From: Arion vulgaris
Taxonomy: Eukaryota > Mollusca > Gastropoda > Stylommatophora > Arionidae
DNA: 64,000 nucleotides
Assembly: GCA_020796225.1 (NCBI GenBank)
Contig: CM036755.1
Location: 47,157,806 to 47,221,805, forward strand
Reading direction: 5' to 3'
Each line of letters begins with the position of its first letter. The first letter of the stretch is position 1. A program made the translations under genes and the position numbers. The notes below the pieces were generated by a model. It had not been told where the DNA came from. It searched no databases and saw only the letters and a list, made by a program, of their open reading frames with translations. Positions 9,794 through 19,250 of the stretch are shown in pieces.

Positions 9794-10403
9794 TATAGGA
9801 AACTGATAAACTTCCTTGATAAACAATAAGGCAGCGGTGATGACAACATTACTGCAGAAATGCTCAAAGCGGCTGATGATACAACTATTAGCCAGGTGCA
9901 AGAACTATTTAATAAAGTATGGAAGAAGAAACTGTCCCAGATCAATGGAAGAAGGAATAATTGTTAAGATTCCCAAAAGGTGATCTCAAAGATTGCAACA
10001 ACTGGAGAGGGATCACCCTATTATCAGTAATGACCAAGACTTTCTACAAAATCATTCTTAATAGAATCAAAGGAGCAGTGGACACAACCCTGAGAGAAGA
10101 ACAAGCTGGTTTAGACCTGGGAGAAGCTGCTTAGACCAAATAATTACCCTACGACTAATTTTGGAGGAACATATTGAGAAGCAACAACCACTCATACTAA
10201 ATTTCATCGATTTTAAAAAGCCTTTGATAGTCTACACATAATCTCTCTGTGGAATATTCTGAGATGCTATGGAATACCAGACAAAATAATAAACATTATA
10301 AAGAGCCTCTATGATGGTTCACAGTGTGCAGTTCGCACTGATGGTGGACACAGCGACTGGTTTATGGTTGAAACCGGAGTAAAGCAAGGCTGTATTCTAT
10401 CTC

Positions 10404-13400
10404 TCCTCCCATGAGGCCATTACCTTGTAGTGGTGGGGAGGCTTGCGTGCTACAATGATACAGTGAGCTATGACGGCGGGAACTTATGTTCCCGGAAGGG
10501 TTACCCAAGCCGGAAAGGTCACTGAAGAGGGACAGACGAAGCATGGTCTCCTGGTCCTCCAGGTTGGGGGTTGGGCTTGGGACTAACGATCCCATCCTTT
10601 AAAAAAATTAAAGTTACGGAAACAACAACAAACATACAACCTATCTACGGGCATGAAGGGCTACCAGAGTCATTGACTCACATGACTGGAAGTGGTGAAA
10701 GCCGAAAGGAAGCTACTTTCATGAGGACGGAAGTCCTGAATGCCAAAACCAAGACCAGAATTGGATGCTGGAATGTAAGAACAATGTACGAAACCGGAAA
10801 ACTATCACAAATAACAGCAGAAATGAGAAGATATAATCTACATATCCTAGGGGTTAGCGAGAGCAGATGGACAGGAAATGGAAGAAGTACCACTGCAACA
10901 GGTGAAACAGTCCTTTTTCTGGACGAGACGATGACCTACACCATGAAGGAGTAGCAGTAATCCTAAGAAAGGGCGTGGAAAGTGTCTGTTAGAATGGAAA
11001 CCTATCAGCAGCCGCTTGATTAAGATCAGACTAAAGGGAAGCATACAAACATCACAATCCTACAATGCTATGCGCCAACTAATGATAGCGAAGATACAAA
11101 GAAAGACTCGTACTACGAAAACCTACAAGCAGAATTAGACAAGTCACCATCCCATGATGTTATCATTGTTATGGGAGATCTAAATGCGAAGGTCGGACAA
11201 GACAACACGCATAGTTATAGAACTATGGGAAAATATGGATGTGGTATGATGAACGAAAATGGGAACGTTTAGTAAACTTCTGCAGCATGAACAATCTCGC
11301 TATAGGAGGAACCCTATTTCAACATTTAGATATCCACAAATTAACATGGTATTCCCTAATGGCAGAGATAATAACCAAATAGACCATATAATGATCAATG
11401 GACCCTGGAGACGCTCGCTGCTAGATGTTGTAGTCAAGAGAGGTGCAGATGTTGGTAGTGACCACCACCTAGTCACAGCTTATGTCAAACTTAAACTAAG
11501 AAAAACAGGACAACAGAAAAACTTCCAAAGAGGTTCGATGTGGATAGACTAAAAGACACGGAAGTAAGGGATAAGTTTATAATGCAGATAAAGAACAGAT
11601 TCCAAGCCCTAGAAAGTAATGAAACTACGGATGAAACTGACAACATAGATAGAACATGGGACAACATAGCATCTATATATAGCAAGAGCAGTGAAACATG
11701 TCTAGGGTACCGCACAAAGAAAAGAAAGAATGGATAACACCAACAACATGGAAAATAATAGACAGCCGAAGAATATTAAAAAGAAATTGTTAGAAGCAAA
11801 GTCCGAAAGACTGAAAGCAAGATACCAAGAACAGTACAAAAGCGCAAGTAAAGAAATCAAACGGGCTGTGAGAGCCGACAAAAGAATGTATGTTGAAGAC
11901 CTGGCAGTACAGGCAGAAGAAGCAGCAAAAAGTGTGATCAGGGAACAGTGTACAAAATTACAAAGCTAATAAGCGGGAAACATTACAGGAGATCAAATAC
12001 TTTCATAAAGGATAAGAATGGAATACTATTGACAACGGAAAAGGAACAAGAAATACGATGGACAGAGCATTTTAAAGAATTGCTAAACAGACCACCTACA
12101 ACGGTAGTAGCAGACATACCAGAACCAACAGAGGAGTTAGAAATTGGCATTGAAACACCCAGCCAGGATGAGATCATTACAGCAATTAAATCTCTTAAGA
12201 ATAACAAGGCACCAGGAATGATAACTTAAACGCAGAACTATTCAAAATAGACCCAGAACTTGCAGCTAATATATTGCAACCCTTGTTTACTACTATATGG
12301 AATGCCCAAATAATACCTGATGCATGGAACAGAGGAGTCATCATCAAGATACCCAAAAAGGGCTCCTTGCCGATTGTAATAATTGGCGTGGAATAACACT
12401 GCTTTCTGTCCCAAGTAAAATCTTAAACAAAATCATCGTACAACGTATTACTGACGCTGTGGATAAGAAACTGAGAAAGGAACAAGCAGGATTTCGCAGA
12501 GGACGGAGCTGTATAGGCCAAATATTTGCTCTTAGAAATATCATAGAACAATGCACAGAATGGCAAAGCAAACTCTATATCAACTTTGTAGATTTTGAAA
12601 AGGCTTTTGATAGTATACACCGCGAAAGTCTATGGCGTATCTTAAGATGGTATGGAATCCCACTGTGTTTTATAAATATTATAAAAGCTGCTACAGCAAG
12701 TTTGCATGCAGTGTTGAAACTTCAGAACTAAAGTTTGAAGTAAAAACAGGCGTGCGACAAGGATGTGTTATGTCAGCCTATTATTCAACACTGTCATAGA
12801 TTGGGTGATGCGTAAAACAACGGAAGATAAGGCAAGAGGTATTAGATGGACGCTCACATCCACTTTGGAAGACCTAGATTTTGCAGATGACATCGCACTC
12901 CTATCTCATACACATAGAGATATCCAGGAAAAGACCTGCCGCCTTAACCAATATAGTGAGATGGTTGGGCTGAAAATAAATCAGAAGAAACTGAAGTAAT
13001 GACTCTGAACATAGCAACCCAGCACCAGTCAAACTAGAAGGTAAAACCCTCCGAGATACAACCGCTTTCACATACCTTGAAGTGTTATTAGCAATGAAGG
13101 AGGCGCTGGATCTGACATTAAAAACAGACTGAGTAAAGCACGCAGTGCATTCATGACCCTTCAGACCGCCTGGAAATCTGCCCAATACAGCATCAGAACC
13201 AAGACTAGTATCTATAACAGCTGTGTGCTGTCAACTTTGCTTTACGGATCGGAATGCTGGAGAATGACAGAACAGGATATGTCCAGACTCTCCGCCTTTC
13301 ATACAACTTGTCTGCGAAAAATCTTACGCGTGTACTGGCCGACTACTATCTCGAATCAAGAATTGCTTGCACGATGCCAACAAGAGAATATGGGCACTAT

Positions 13401-13668
13401 CATCCGAAGACGACGCTGGAGATGGATTGGACATGTGATGCGCATGGAGACTGGCTCCGACACGAAAACTGCACTGAGATGGACTCCAGAGGGTAGGCGA
13501 AAGCATGGAAGACCCAAGACGACCTGGAGGAGAACGATAGAGCAAGAGCTGAAGGAAATGAATCATAGCTGGAACACAATACAGAGGAAGGCCATGAACA
13601 GGAAGAATGGTGTACGTTTGTTGCTGCCCTAAACGCCAGGGGCGTAACAGGCTAAAAAAGAGAGAGAG
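10404..13668 (+). mobile_element. LINE2, nearly full-length RTE-like element
   Basis: A 3.27-kb insertion in LINE1 with a 12-bp target duplication, gtattctatctc, at 10392-10403 and 13669-13680. The 5' end (gaggccattaccttgtagtg) looks like an RTE-clade leader; the 3' end is ccaggggcgtaacaggc followed by (AG)n. The body carries an endonuclease then a reverse transcriptase in one broken ORF. A 3' fragment of the same family lies on the minus strand at 22165-22395. Confidence 0.9.
10733..13632 (+). pseudogene. LINE2 endonuclease-reverse transcriptase, broken
   Basis: The single LINE ORF can be followed through several frames. The AP-endonuclease-like N-terminus is RIGCWNVRTMYETGKLSQI, ILGVSESRWTGNGR, then YAPTND-like and VMGDLNAKVG-like motifs near 11170 and NQIDHIMINGPWRRS near 11380. 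The reverse transcriptase follows with KAPG, RGRSCIGQIFALRNIIEQC, INFVDFEKAFDSIHR, LEDLDFADDIALLSH (FADD), LYGSECWRMTEQD and a C-terminus RRWRWIGHVMRM...HGRPKTTWRRTIE. Copies of this type are often annotated as craniofacial development protein 2-like. At least five frameshifts or stops show it is dead, though it is recognisable from end to end. Confidence 0.85.
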
Positions 13669-13945
13669 GTATTCTATCTCCGCTATTGTTTGAGTGGCCA
13701 TTGACTGGGTGATGCGAAAATGTTGCAGGGCGAAACTGGCATTGATTGGGTAGAAAATAGTCAATTAGAAGATTTGGATTTTGCAGATGATATTGCCTTG
13801 TTAGAAACAACCAAGATATGCAAAGAAAACAGACAACTTGTCATCTATAGCATCAAAAGTTGGGCTGCAGATAAGCTATGAAAAAACAAATACAGGGTGT
13901 TCAAGATAATAGCAGCCTGTGAATGGAGTCAATCTGGCATATATG

Positions 13946-14591
13946 TGAAGTAGTGAGGGTTTCGTTGGGTTTCTCAGCAATTTTATTGCATCAGAATGAT
14001 AATGCATGATTATAACGGCAATTTATTTAGACGTCAGAAACATATATAAAACTGGCTCTATGCATGTGAAGCTTGATTTTTCTTAAACTACATTCGTTTT
14101 GTGTAGCTGCTAGTCGGCTGCACACGACGCAGATCACGTACTACCGTACACAGTCCGGTAACGGTTGTTCAGCCTAACTCGTTCAGGACGAAACATTGAG
14201 ATCTACAGACAGTTGGCGCTAGCTGCTTTCAACATTGTCAATGGAAAAGTTTGTAATCGCCTACTATTATCAGAAACACTTACTTTGACAACAAAAGGTT
14301 TGCACAAGCACGATATCATCTGTATGCAACATGAATTTAAGCAGGATTTCCAGATTTGGCTTGTCTAAACTTGTCTTGAAGCAACAGTGACATTGTTCAA
14401 CTTAGGCGGCCATCTTGTCTCTCCTATCTTTTGTCTCTAACCTACGTCAATCTCTCGTATTATCGTTGCTATCTGCTTATAATGAGCAGATGCAGATTTG
14501 GTGCGCAAACTCTACAGTCAACTATATCTACCAACCTATCTATCTAAACTACCTATCTGGCCTGTAAGCTGCCACCTGGGGAACTATGACA
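13946..14591 (-). repeat. 3' LTR
   Basis: 646 bp, starting TGTCATAGTTCC and ending ACTACTTCA on the minus strand. It holds an AATAAA near its minus-strand end and a TTATAAGCAG box in its first third. The plus strand carries a TATATAAAA near 14045, which may be chance or an antisense promoter. Confidence 0.9.
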
Positions 14592-15324
14592 CCCTGGAGA
14601 CCTGCCGTCGCCCCGACGGCGAAATTCCAAACTTCGTAGTTAAATGCTCCAAGCAGTGTTAGAGTTGATTAATGTGAGGTGGTTGTACTTCAACATCCTG
14701 TCCTCACATGTCGTGGTATGGGCAGGGGTTATCTCACAGTACTTGTCATGTCTCTATGTCACTCATGATCTTTGGAGTCTTGTCTAGCTATCTGAAAAGA
14801 ACTAACTAAAAAAAACAAGTTACAAACTGAACATGGCAGAGAAGAACATATATATAATGTCTAAATATCAACATTATATGACCTCCATGAGGCATTTAAC
14901 ATCCACCCCACAAACCCCAAAGGAATAAATTGACATCCCAAATACATTAAATATCATCCATTTAACAAAATGTAGCCCCAATGAGGTTTAAAAAATCCAC
15001 AATATTCTCAAGTGGAATCAAACAATATCCAATATTTCTCAAATTTTGGTTCAATAATATATATAACGTCAATGAGGTATTCATTATCCACCCTAAACTC
15101 CCAAACAGATTCAACCAATATTTAATATTCGAATCCCATGTACATAATCACCATGAATGGAACATTACTAGCCATCCAAAACCCACAAGGAACCAAGGAA
15201 TTCCAAATGATTTACCTATCTGGCTCAACATCAGATAATCTCAATAGATGAGGAAGTACAATGCGTCCTTCATAGTCCAAGGACCCGACCAAAAACTCAA
15301 TTATTTCCTTTATTTGGTTTAACA
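14592..15324. other. Interior of the LTR element next to the 3' LTR
   Basis: AT-rich from about 14800; no protein or RNA gene recognised. A clear polypurine tract next to the 3' LTR is not obvious: the bases before it on the minus strand read caggtctccaggg. Confidence 0.5.
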
Positions 15325-15675
15325 TTAATCTCGGTTAACATTAATCAGGAAAACTCGGTTTCCTGGGGAATTGTACAAATCGCCCAAATCATGGTTGTCA
15401 TCATGATCAACCGCCTTCCCCACGGAACCGTCCCTGGGGGTTACATCAGTGGGATCCCGTGTACCAACTTCACAACATCTATCCCGAAGTATTTTGTCAT
15501 GGATCATGAAGACCCCAATCATTAAATAGAGAAGACAAGGACTATACCCTTGCTCGTAAATGGAAGGAATCAACCCTTGCAAATCATGCTGATGGGAACA
15601 CAGGGCACTAGCACTAAAAATTAGCAGAAAGAACCCAATTACCACTATAGTGTTCCATTGTACAGGCCTGGCCAT
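15325..15675 (-). CDS. Unrecognised small membrane-protein frame in LTR element
   Basis: 116-residue frame near the 3' end of the element. It starts MARPVQWN, followed at once by a hydrophobic run (TIVVIGFFLLIFSASAL, a signal peptide or membrane anchor). A second hydrophobic segment (PCLLYLMIGVFMI) starts near residue 46, and the tail is polar and Asp-rich. The position matches where env-like or accessory frames sit in some LTR elements, but I see no similarity to a known envelope protein. It may be chance or a decayed remnant. Confidence 0.35.
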   Translation of the reverse strand: MARPVQWNTIVVIGFFLLIFSASALCSHQHDLQGLIPSIYEQGYSPCLLYLMIGVFMIHDKILRDRCCEVGTRDPTDVTPRDGSVGKAVDHDDNHDLGDLYNSPGNRVFLINVNRD

Positions 15676-15693
15676 GGAGTGGACGCCACACCC

Positions 15694-16695
15694 TTATGAT
15701 ACAACGCATAGTCTATTTGACCAACAAAAATTTTGCACAAGTTGCGCACGCTGTTGCACTGGTTCTGAATCGGACCAGATTTTAAAATCACATTTCGCGT
15801 TGAACCTAATATTTTGCTCATAACCTGAACTTAAAATTTCAGTATCTGACCCAGACATTCTTAAGCTTATTTGCATAGAGTTACATATATTTTCATTACC
15901 ATTGCCTACATGGAGATTATCACCTTTTGCGTGCCTGTATGCACACTCGTTGGATCCTGTAACCACTATTTCTTCTTGGTTGCGATCTATCTTCGTAACT
16001 TCACCAATTACTTGTGTCGTTATTGACATGTCACTGGAACTAGACAATGTCAATTGATTCGTCTCTTGCACAGGCGAATCTTGAACCTGCTTCAGATTGA
16101 ATTTCTCTTCTGTGGTTTCTCTAAAAATGGACCGAGGCCACCTTTCCTTTCTCCGCACCCCGCCATACTGACTGCAACGGTCAGGAACCTTTCGTTTAAA
16201 TAACCGCCACTTACTAGTTGAGTCCACCCAGGTGTGTTTACATTTTTTCGAATTAACCCGTAATATCTTATTATTTCCTCGTCGTTTCACTTTTGCATTA
16301 GCATTGTTTAATTTCTGAAATCCTGCATTAGTAATCCTAGAACTCGCACTAGTTGCATTCTTGCTCCTTGACTCTGCTCGTACTGTCCCATGAGGTTGAA
16401 GTAGATGAGTTTCTTTTATTAAAGCAGACTGTCTAAAACCTGAAGAACTTACATGTCTTATACGTTGTCCGTAGTCATGGAGGGGCTTTTCAAAGGGTGG
16501 CGATTGACTCGTTGGTTTCACATTCTGCACCCCCTCAGAACTAATAGTAGATATCACCATTTCACACTCTACGTAATCGTGGTCACTAACCACAGGTACA
16601 CCAGTAGTTTGCTGTCCAACATCCTGTTCCTTGCTAGTTGCACAAACGGATAATGGATGGTTCTGCCTGTCTGAAACTGCTCTTCGACGACGCAT
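15694..16695 (-). CDS. Unrecognised 333-residue frame in LTR element
   Basis: The longest open frame of the interior after gag. It is polar and basic, rich in Ser, Asn, Arg and Lys, with a basic patch (KVKRRGNNKIL, KWRLFKRKVPDR) around the middle. It has no hydrophobic segments and no Asp-Asp, zinc-knuckle or integrase motif. Its start (MRRRRAVSDRQNHPL) overlaps the end of the 16569-16901 frame by 127 bp in another frame, which suggests one longer original frame broken by a shift. It occupies the place of pol; its function is unknown. Confidence 0.5.
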   Translation of the reverse strand: MRRRRAVSDRQNHPLSVCATSKEQDVGQQTTGVPVVSDHDYVECEMVISTISSEGVQNVKPTSQSPPFEKPLHDYGQRIRHVSSSGFRQSALIKETHLLQPHGTVRAESRSKNATSASSRITNAGFQKLNNANAKVKRRGNNKILRVNSKKCKHTWVDSTSKWRLFKRKVPDRCSQYGGVRRKERWPRSIFRETTEEKFNLKQVQDSPVQETNQLTLSSSSDMSITTQVIGEVTKIDRNQEEIVVTGSNECAYRHAKGDNLHVGNGNENICNSMQISLRMSGSDTEILSSGYEQNIRFNAKCDFKIWSDSEPVQQRAQLVQNFCWSNRLCVVS

Positions 16696-16901
16696 GGAAC
16701 ATATTGGGGAGTATTAGGTTCATCGACAACGGATACAATGTTTTCGCTATCGTGAGAAGCATCCTCTGCTATACAGAGAAAATTATGTAAAATATCCGAC
16801 TCATCACATGACCTATCAACAGCGGATACTAAATTGGACCATTCCTGAAAATCAACATCCGCCTCGTAGGAGAATCCAGTAAGAAGTTTGGTATGGTACA
16901 A
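16569..16901 (-). CDS. Unrecognised acidic frame in LTR element
   Basis: 110 residues, acidic (ADVDFQEWSNLVSAVDRS, DASHDSENIVSVVDEPN). Its last third overlaps the 333-residue frame in a different register, and the natural continuation of the sequence style passes into that frame around VVDEPNTPQYVP. It is probably the upstream half of the same ancestral protein. Confidence 0.35.
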   Translation of the reverse strand: MYHTKLLTGFSYEADVDFQEWSNLVSAVDRSCDESDILHNFLCIAEDASHDSENIVSVVDEPNTPQYVPCVVEEQFQTGRTIHYPFVQLARNRMLDSKLLVYLWLVTTIT

Positions 16902-16923
16902 ACCTTATCAACTTTTGAAACTA

Positions 16924-17235
16924 TCATATCCACGCCATTATTCTCCGATGTATGTTATCCCAAATTTGCTGGAAATTTTGTTCCTCGCGCAACTCACGAC
17001 GGTTCAAGTCATGACCCTCATAACCTGGATTGTCGTGACACTCGGTCTCTGGCATACAGGAACGGACCTGAAGAAAACCTGGATCCTCACTCATTTCACC
17101 AGACGTGGATTCATACGTATCAATTTGCTCTCTTTGTGCCCGTAACGACACACGGGGACCAAACGGAGGGAGAATCCGCCCATCATTCGACCCATGACCG
17201 ACCATACTAACAGGGGTCTGATCCTCAGGGGCCAT
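16924..17235 (-). CDS. Unrecognised frame following gag in LTR element
   Basis: 103 residues beginning MAPEDQTPVSMVGHG, acidic to neutral, with no recognised domain. It is in the same frame as the gag frame upstream; only a TAG and a nearby TAA (about 17300-17310) and a short stretch separate them, so it could be a gag extension cut by stops. Confidence 0.35.
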   Translation of the reverse strand: MAPEDQTPVSMVGHGSNDGRILPPFGPRVSLRAQREQIDTYESTSGEMSEDPGFLQVRSCMPETECHDNPGYEGHDLNRRELREEQNFQQIWDNIHRRIMAWI

Positions 17236-17307
17236 GACACTGGGAAACCCGGATCGTGCACGCTGTCTTGGGGGATGGTCGTGGAATGGAAATAACCATA
17301 ATTACCC

Positions 17308-18078
17308 CTACTTTCCTCTGCTATTGCGCCTCGCGTAACCCTGTAGGCGATTCTGCGGACGAAAACCATTCCGATCCGGCTGAGGTGTGGAGGTGAAGGT
17401 TCTGGCAGGGATATGGCAGCGTGGCCCGGAGTGGCGTTCTGCCATCTTGGATTCCAGGGCGTCCATGCGACGGTGTAACCCAGAAATCGCACTGGGGTAT
17501 GCTGCAGGGATGGGATTCCGTTCCCAGCGCAACGCAGCATCTCTCGCTTCCAGAAATGATGTAGAGGGGTTCTGGAAGATACGCTCGGCGATCATCTTAG
17601 AGCATAATTTATCGTTTAAGTTCTTGATAAAATGGTCGCGTAAAATTTGTTGCTCCATGAGCACGAGACCTTCATTACTTTGCGCCGCAGTAATCGCAGA
17701 ATGCAGGTCGGCTAATCTATGCGAGTAGTCGCGACAAGATTCATCATCTCTCTGAGTCGTCCTGTAAAAAGTGGACAGGAGCTCGTGGGCGGGGCGGTTA
17801 TCCCCATATACTTTAACCAGGCTAATCAGGAGCCTGTCTGGATTATTATCCACTAACATCTGAATACGTAGCTCGCTTCTGATTGAAGCAGAAATATTAT
17901 CAAAGAGACAGTCCAATTTATCTTCTCCATCCAGTCTGTAGTATCGCCAATAGGCCCGTACTTCTCTGGCGAACTCCTCTGCGGTCGGTCCATCTTTGTC
18001 ACCGAAAGTTCTTAACTTCTTGTCAGGTGGCCTAATGGCTGGTCTGGGAGGGTTAGACTGGGGAATCAGGTTGGTCAT
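17308..18078 (-). CDS. Gag-like protein of LTR element
   Basis: 256 residues. After a Pro-rich N-terminus it reads KKLRTFGDKDGPTAEEFARE, YWRYYRLDGEDKLDCLFDNI, LVKVYGDNRPAHELLSTFY and ESCRDYSHRLADLHSAI. This is the pattern of Ty3/Gypsy-type gag capsid domains, which are also the source of Arc and PNMA proteins: a YG-x(5)-L-x2-F core, then a Gln/Asp-rich helix with DYSxRL. No CCHC zinc knuckle follows; the C-terminus is basic (RRNSRGK). The ATG overlaps the TGA of a 46-codon upstream frame. Gag would assemble particles around element RNA. Confidence 0.7.
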   Translation of the reverse strand: MTNLIPQSNPPRPAIRPPDKKLRTFGDKDGPTAEEFAREVRAYWRYYRLDGEDKLDCLFDNISASIRSELRIQMLVDNNPDRLLISLVKVYGDNRPAHELLSTFYRTTQRDDESCRDYSHRLADLHSAITAAQSNEGLVLMEQQILRDHFIKNLNDKLCSKMIAERIFQNPSTSFLEARDAALRWERNPIPAAYPSAISGLHRRMDALESKMAERHSGPRCHIPARTFTSTPQPDRNGFRPQNRLQGYARRNSRGK

Positions 18079-18215
18079 TCTGCTATTGGGCCCACTAAAT
18101 TCACGAACCCTGAGAACTGAGGTTGTGGATCCACCAACGGTATATCATGAACTATGGGTCCTTGCATCGTCGTTTCTTCGATGGACCCATGTGTTCTCGT
18201 GCTTTTATACGCCAT
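18075..18215 (-). CDS. Small upstream frame overlapping gag start
   Basis: 46 residues starting MAYKSTRTHGSIEE and ending LVGPIAE, whose stop overlaps the gag ATG as ATGA. It may be the true N-terminus of gag separated by a one-base shift, or an upstream frame coupled to gag translation. No homology recognised. Confidence 0.4.
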   Translation of the reverse strand: MAYKSTRTHGSIEETTMQGPIVHDIPLVDPQPQFSGFVNLVGPIAE

Positions 18216-18589
18216 ATGCTAAGTAAAAGGAAAGAAACTGCAATTTGATAGTTAATAAAATAGTTAAATCAGCAATACACAAATAGCTACTGGTATATAA
18301 TTAATCGATGTCCTTGGAACATTCAAACACATTGAAAGTAGAAGCCAAACAAATCGTTCGAAACGTTAATGTTAGAAATATATTAACTGCACATATGAAG
18401 AGTTGTCTGTTGATCGTTGTGAAAAATGTTCAATGGTTAGTTCCGACAAAGATACTAAATTTTACTAATCCAAAAAGTGTCAAACAAAACCACTTGATGG
18501 TAACTCAGAACTTTTGCGCTGTGGAATGAAGACAATGTAATGGCTCTGCCTGGGCACCTGGTCCTCGAATGTGGGCAAGATCTTTTTAT

Positions 18590-18601
18590 CTTCTGACACC
18601 A
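18590..18601 (-). other. Primer-binding site
   Basis: The minus strand reads TGGTGTCAGAAG one base inside the right LTR, complementary to a tRNA 3' end of the TGACACCA type (tRNA-Leu is a usual source). This fixes the element's orientation. Confidence 0.7.
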
Positions 18602-18602
18602 T

Positions 18603-19250
18603 TGAAGTAGTGTAAGGGTTTCGTTGGGTTTCTCAGCAATTTTATTGCATCAGAATGATAATGCATGATTATAACGGCAATTTATTTAGACGTCAGAAAC
18701 ATATATAAAACTGGCTCTATGCATGTGAAGCTTGATTTTTCTTAAACTACATTCGTTTTGTGTAGCTGCTAGTCGGCTGCACACGACGCAGATCACGTAC
18801 TACCGTACACAGTCCGGTAACGGTTGTTCAGCCTAACTCGTTCAGGACGAAACATTGAGATCTACAGACAGTTGGCGCTAGCTGCTTTCAACATTGTCAA
18901 TGGAAAAGTTTGTAATCGCCTACTATTATCAGAAACACTTACTTTGACAACAAAAGGTTTGCACAAGCACGATATCATCTGTATGCAACATGAATTTAAG
19001 CAGGATTTCCAGATTTGGCTTGTCTAAACTTGTCTTGAAGCAACAGTGACATTGTTCAACTTAGGCGGCCATCTTGTCTCTCCTATCTTTTGTCTCTAAC
19101 CTACGTCAATCTCTCGTATTATCGTTGCTATCTGCTTATAATGAGCAGATGCAGATTTGGTGCGCAAACTCTACAGTCAACTATATCTACCAACCTATCT
19201 ATCTAAACTACCTATCTGGCCTGTAAGCTGCCACCTGGGGAACTATGACA
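18603..19250 (-). repeat. 5' LTR
   Basis: 648 bp, apparently identical to the 3' LTR except for an extra TA near 18613. It carries the element promoter region (TTATAAGCAG on the minus strand). Confidence 0.9.

Larger units (their letters stand above)
13946..19250 (-). mobile_element. LTR retrotransposon with gag, no polymerase seen
   Basis: Two LTRs of 646 and 648 bp that look identical apart from one 2-bp gap enclose a 4.0-kb interior. The 4-bp flanking repeat is tatg (13942-13945, 19251-19254). The LTRs read TG...CA on the minus strand. A primer-binding site lies 1 base inside the right LTR, and a gag-like gene starts about 0.5 kb inside, so transcription runs right to left. No protease, reverse transcriptase, RNase H or integrase motif was found in any frame of the interior. 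The size and gag place it near Ty3/Gypsy-type non-autonomous elements. The near-identical LTRs point to a recent insertion. Confidence 0.85.

Noticed and set aside
9563..9901. 112-residue minus-strand frame
   Set aside because: It crosses the LINE1 insertion junction at 9807 and is antisense to LINE text on both sides.
14165..14368. 67-residue frame, identical in both LTRs (also 18824-19027)
   Set aside because: It lies antisense in an LTR, and the two copies are identical simply because the LTRs are; there is no evidence of coding.
17387..17728. Plus-strand frame of 113 residues within the LTR element
   Set aside because: It is the antisense shadow of the gag-like gene.
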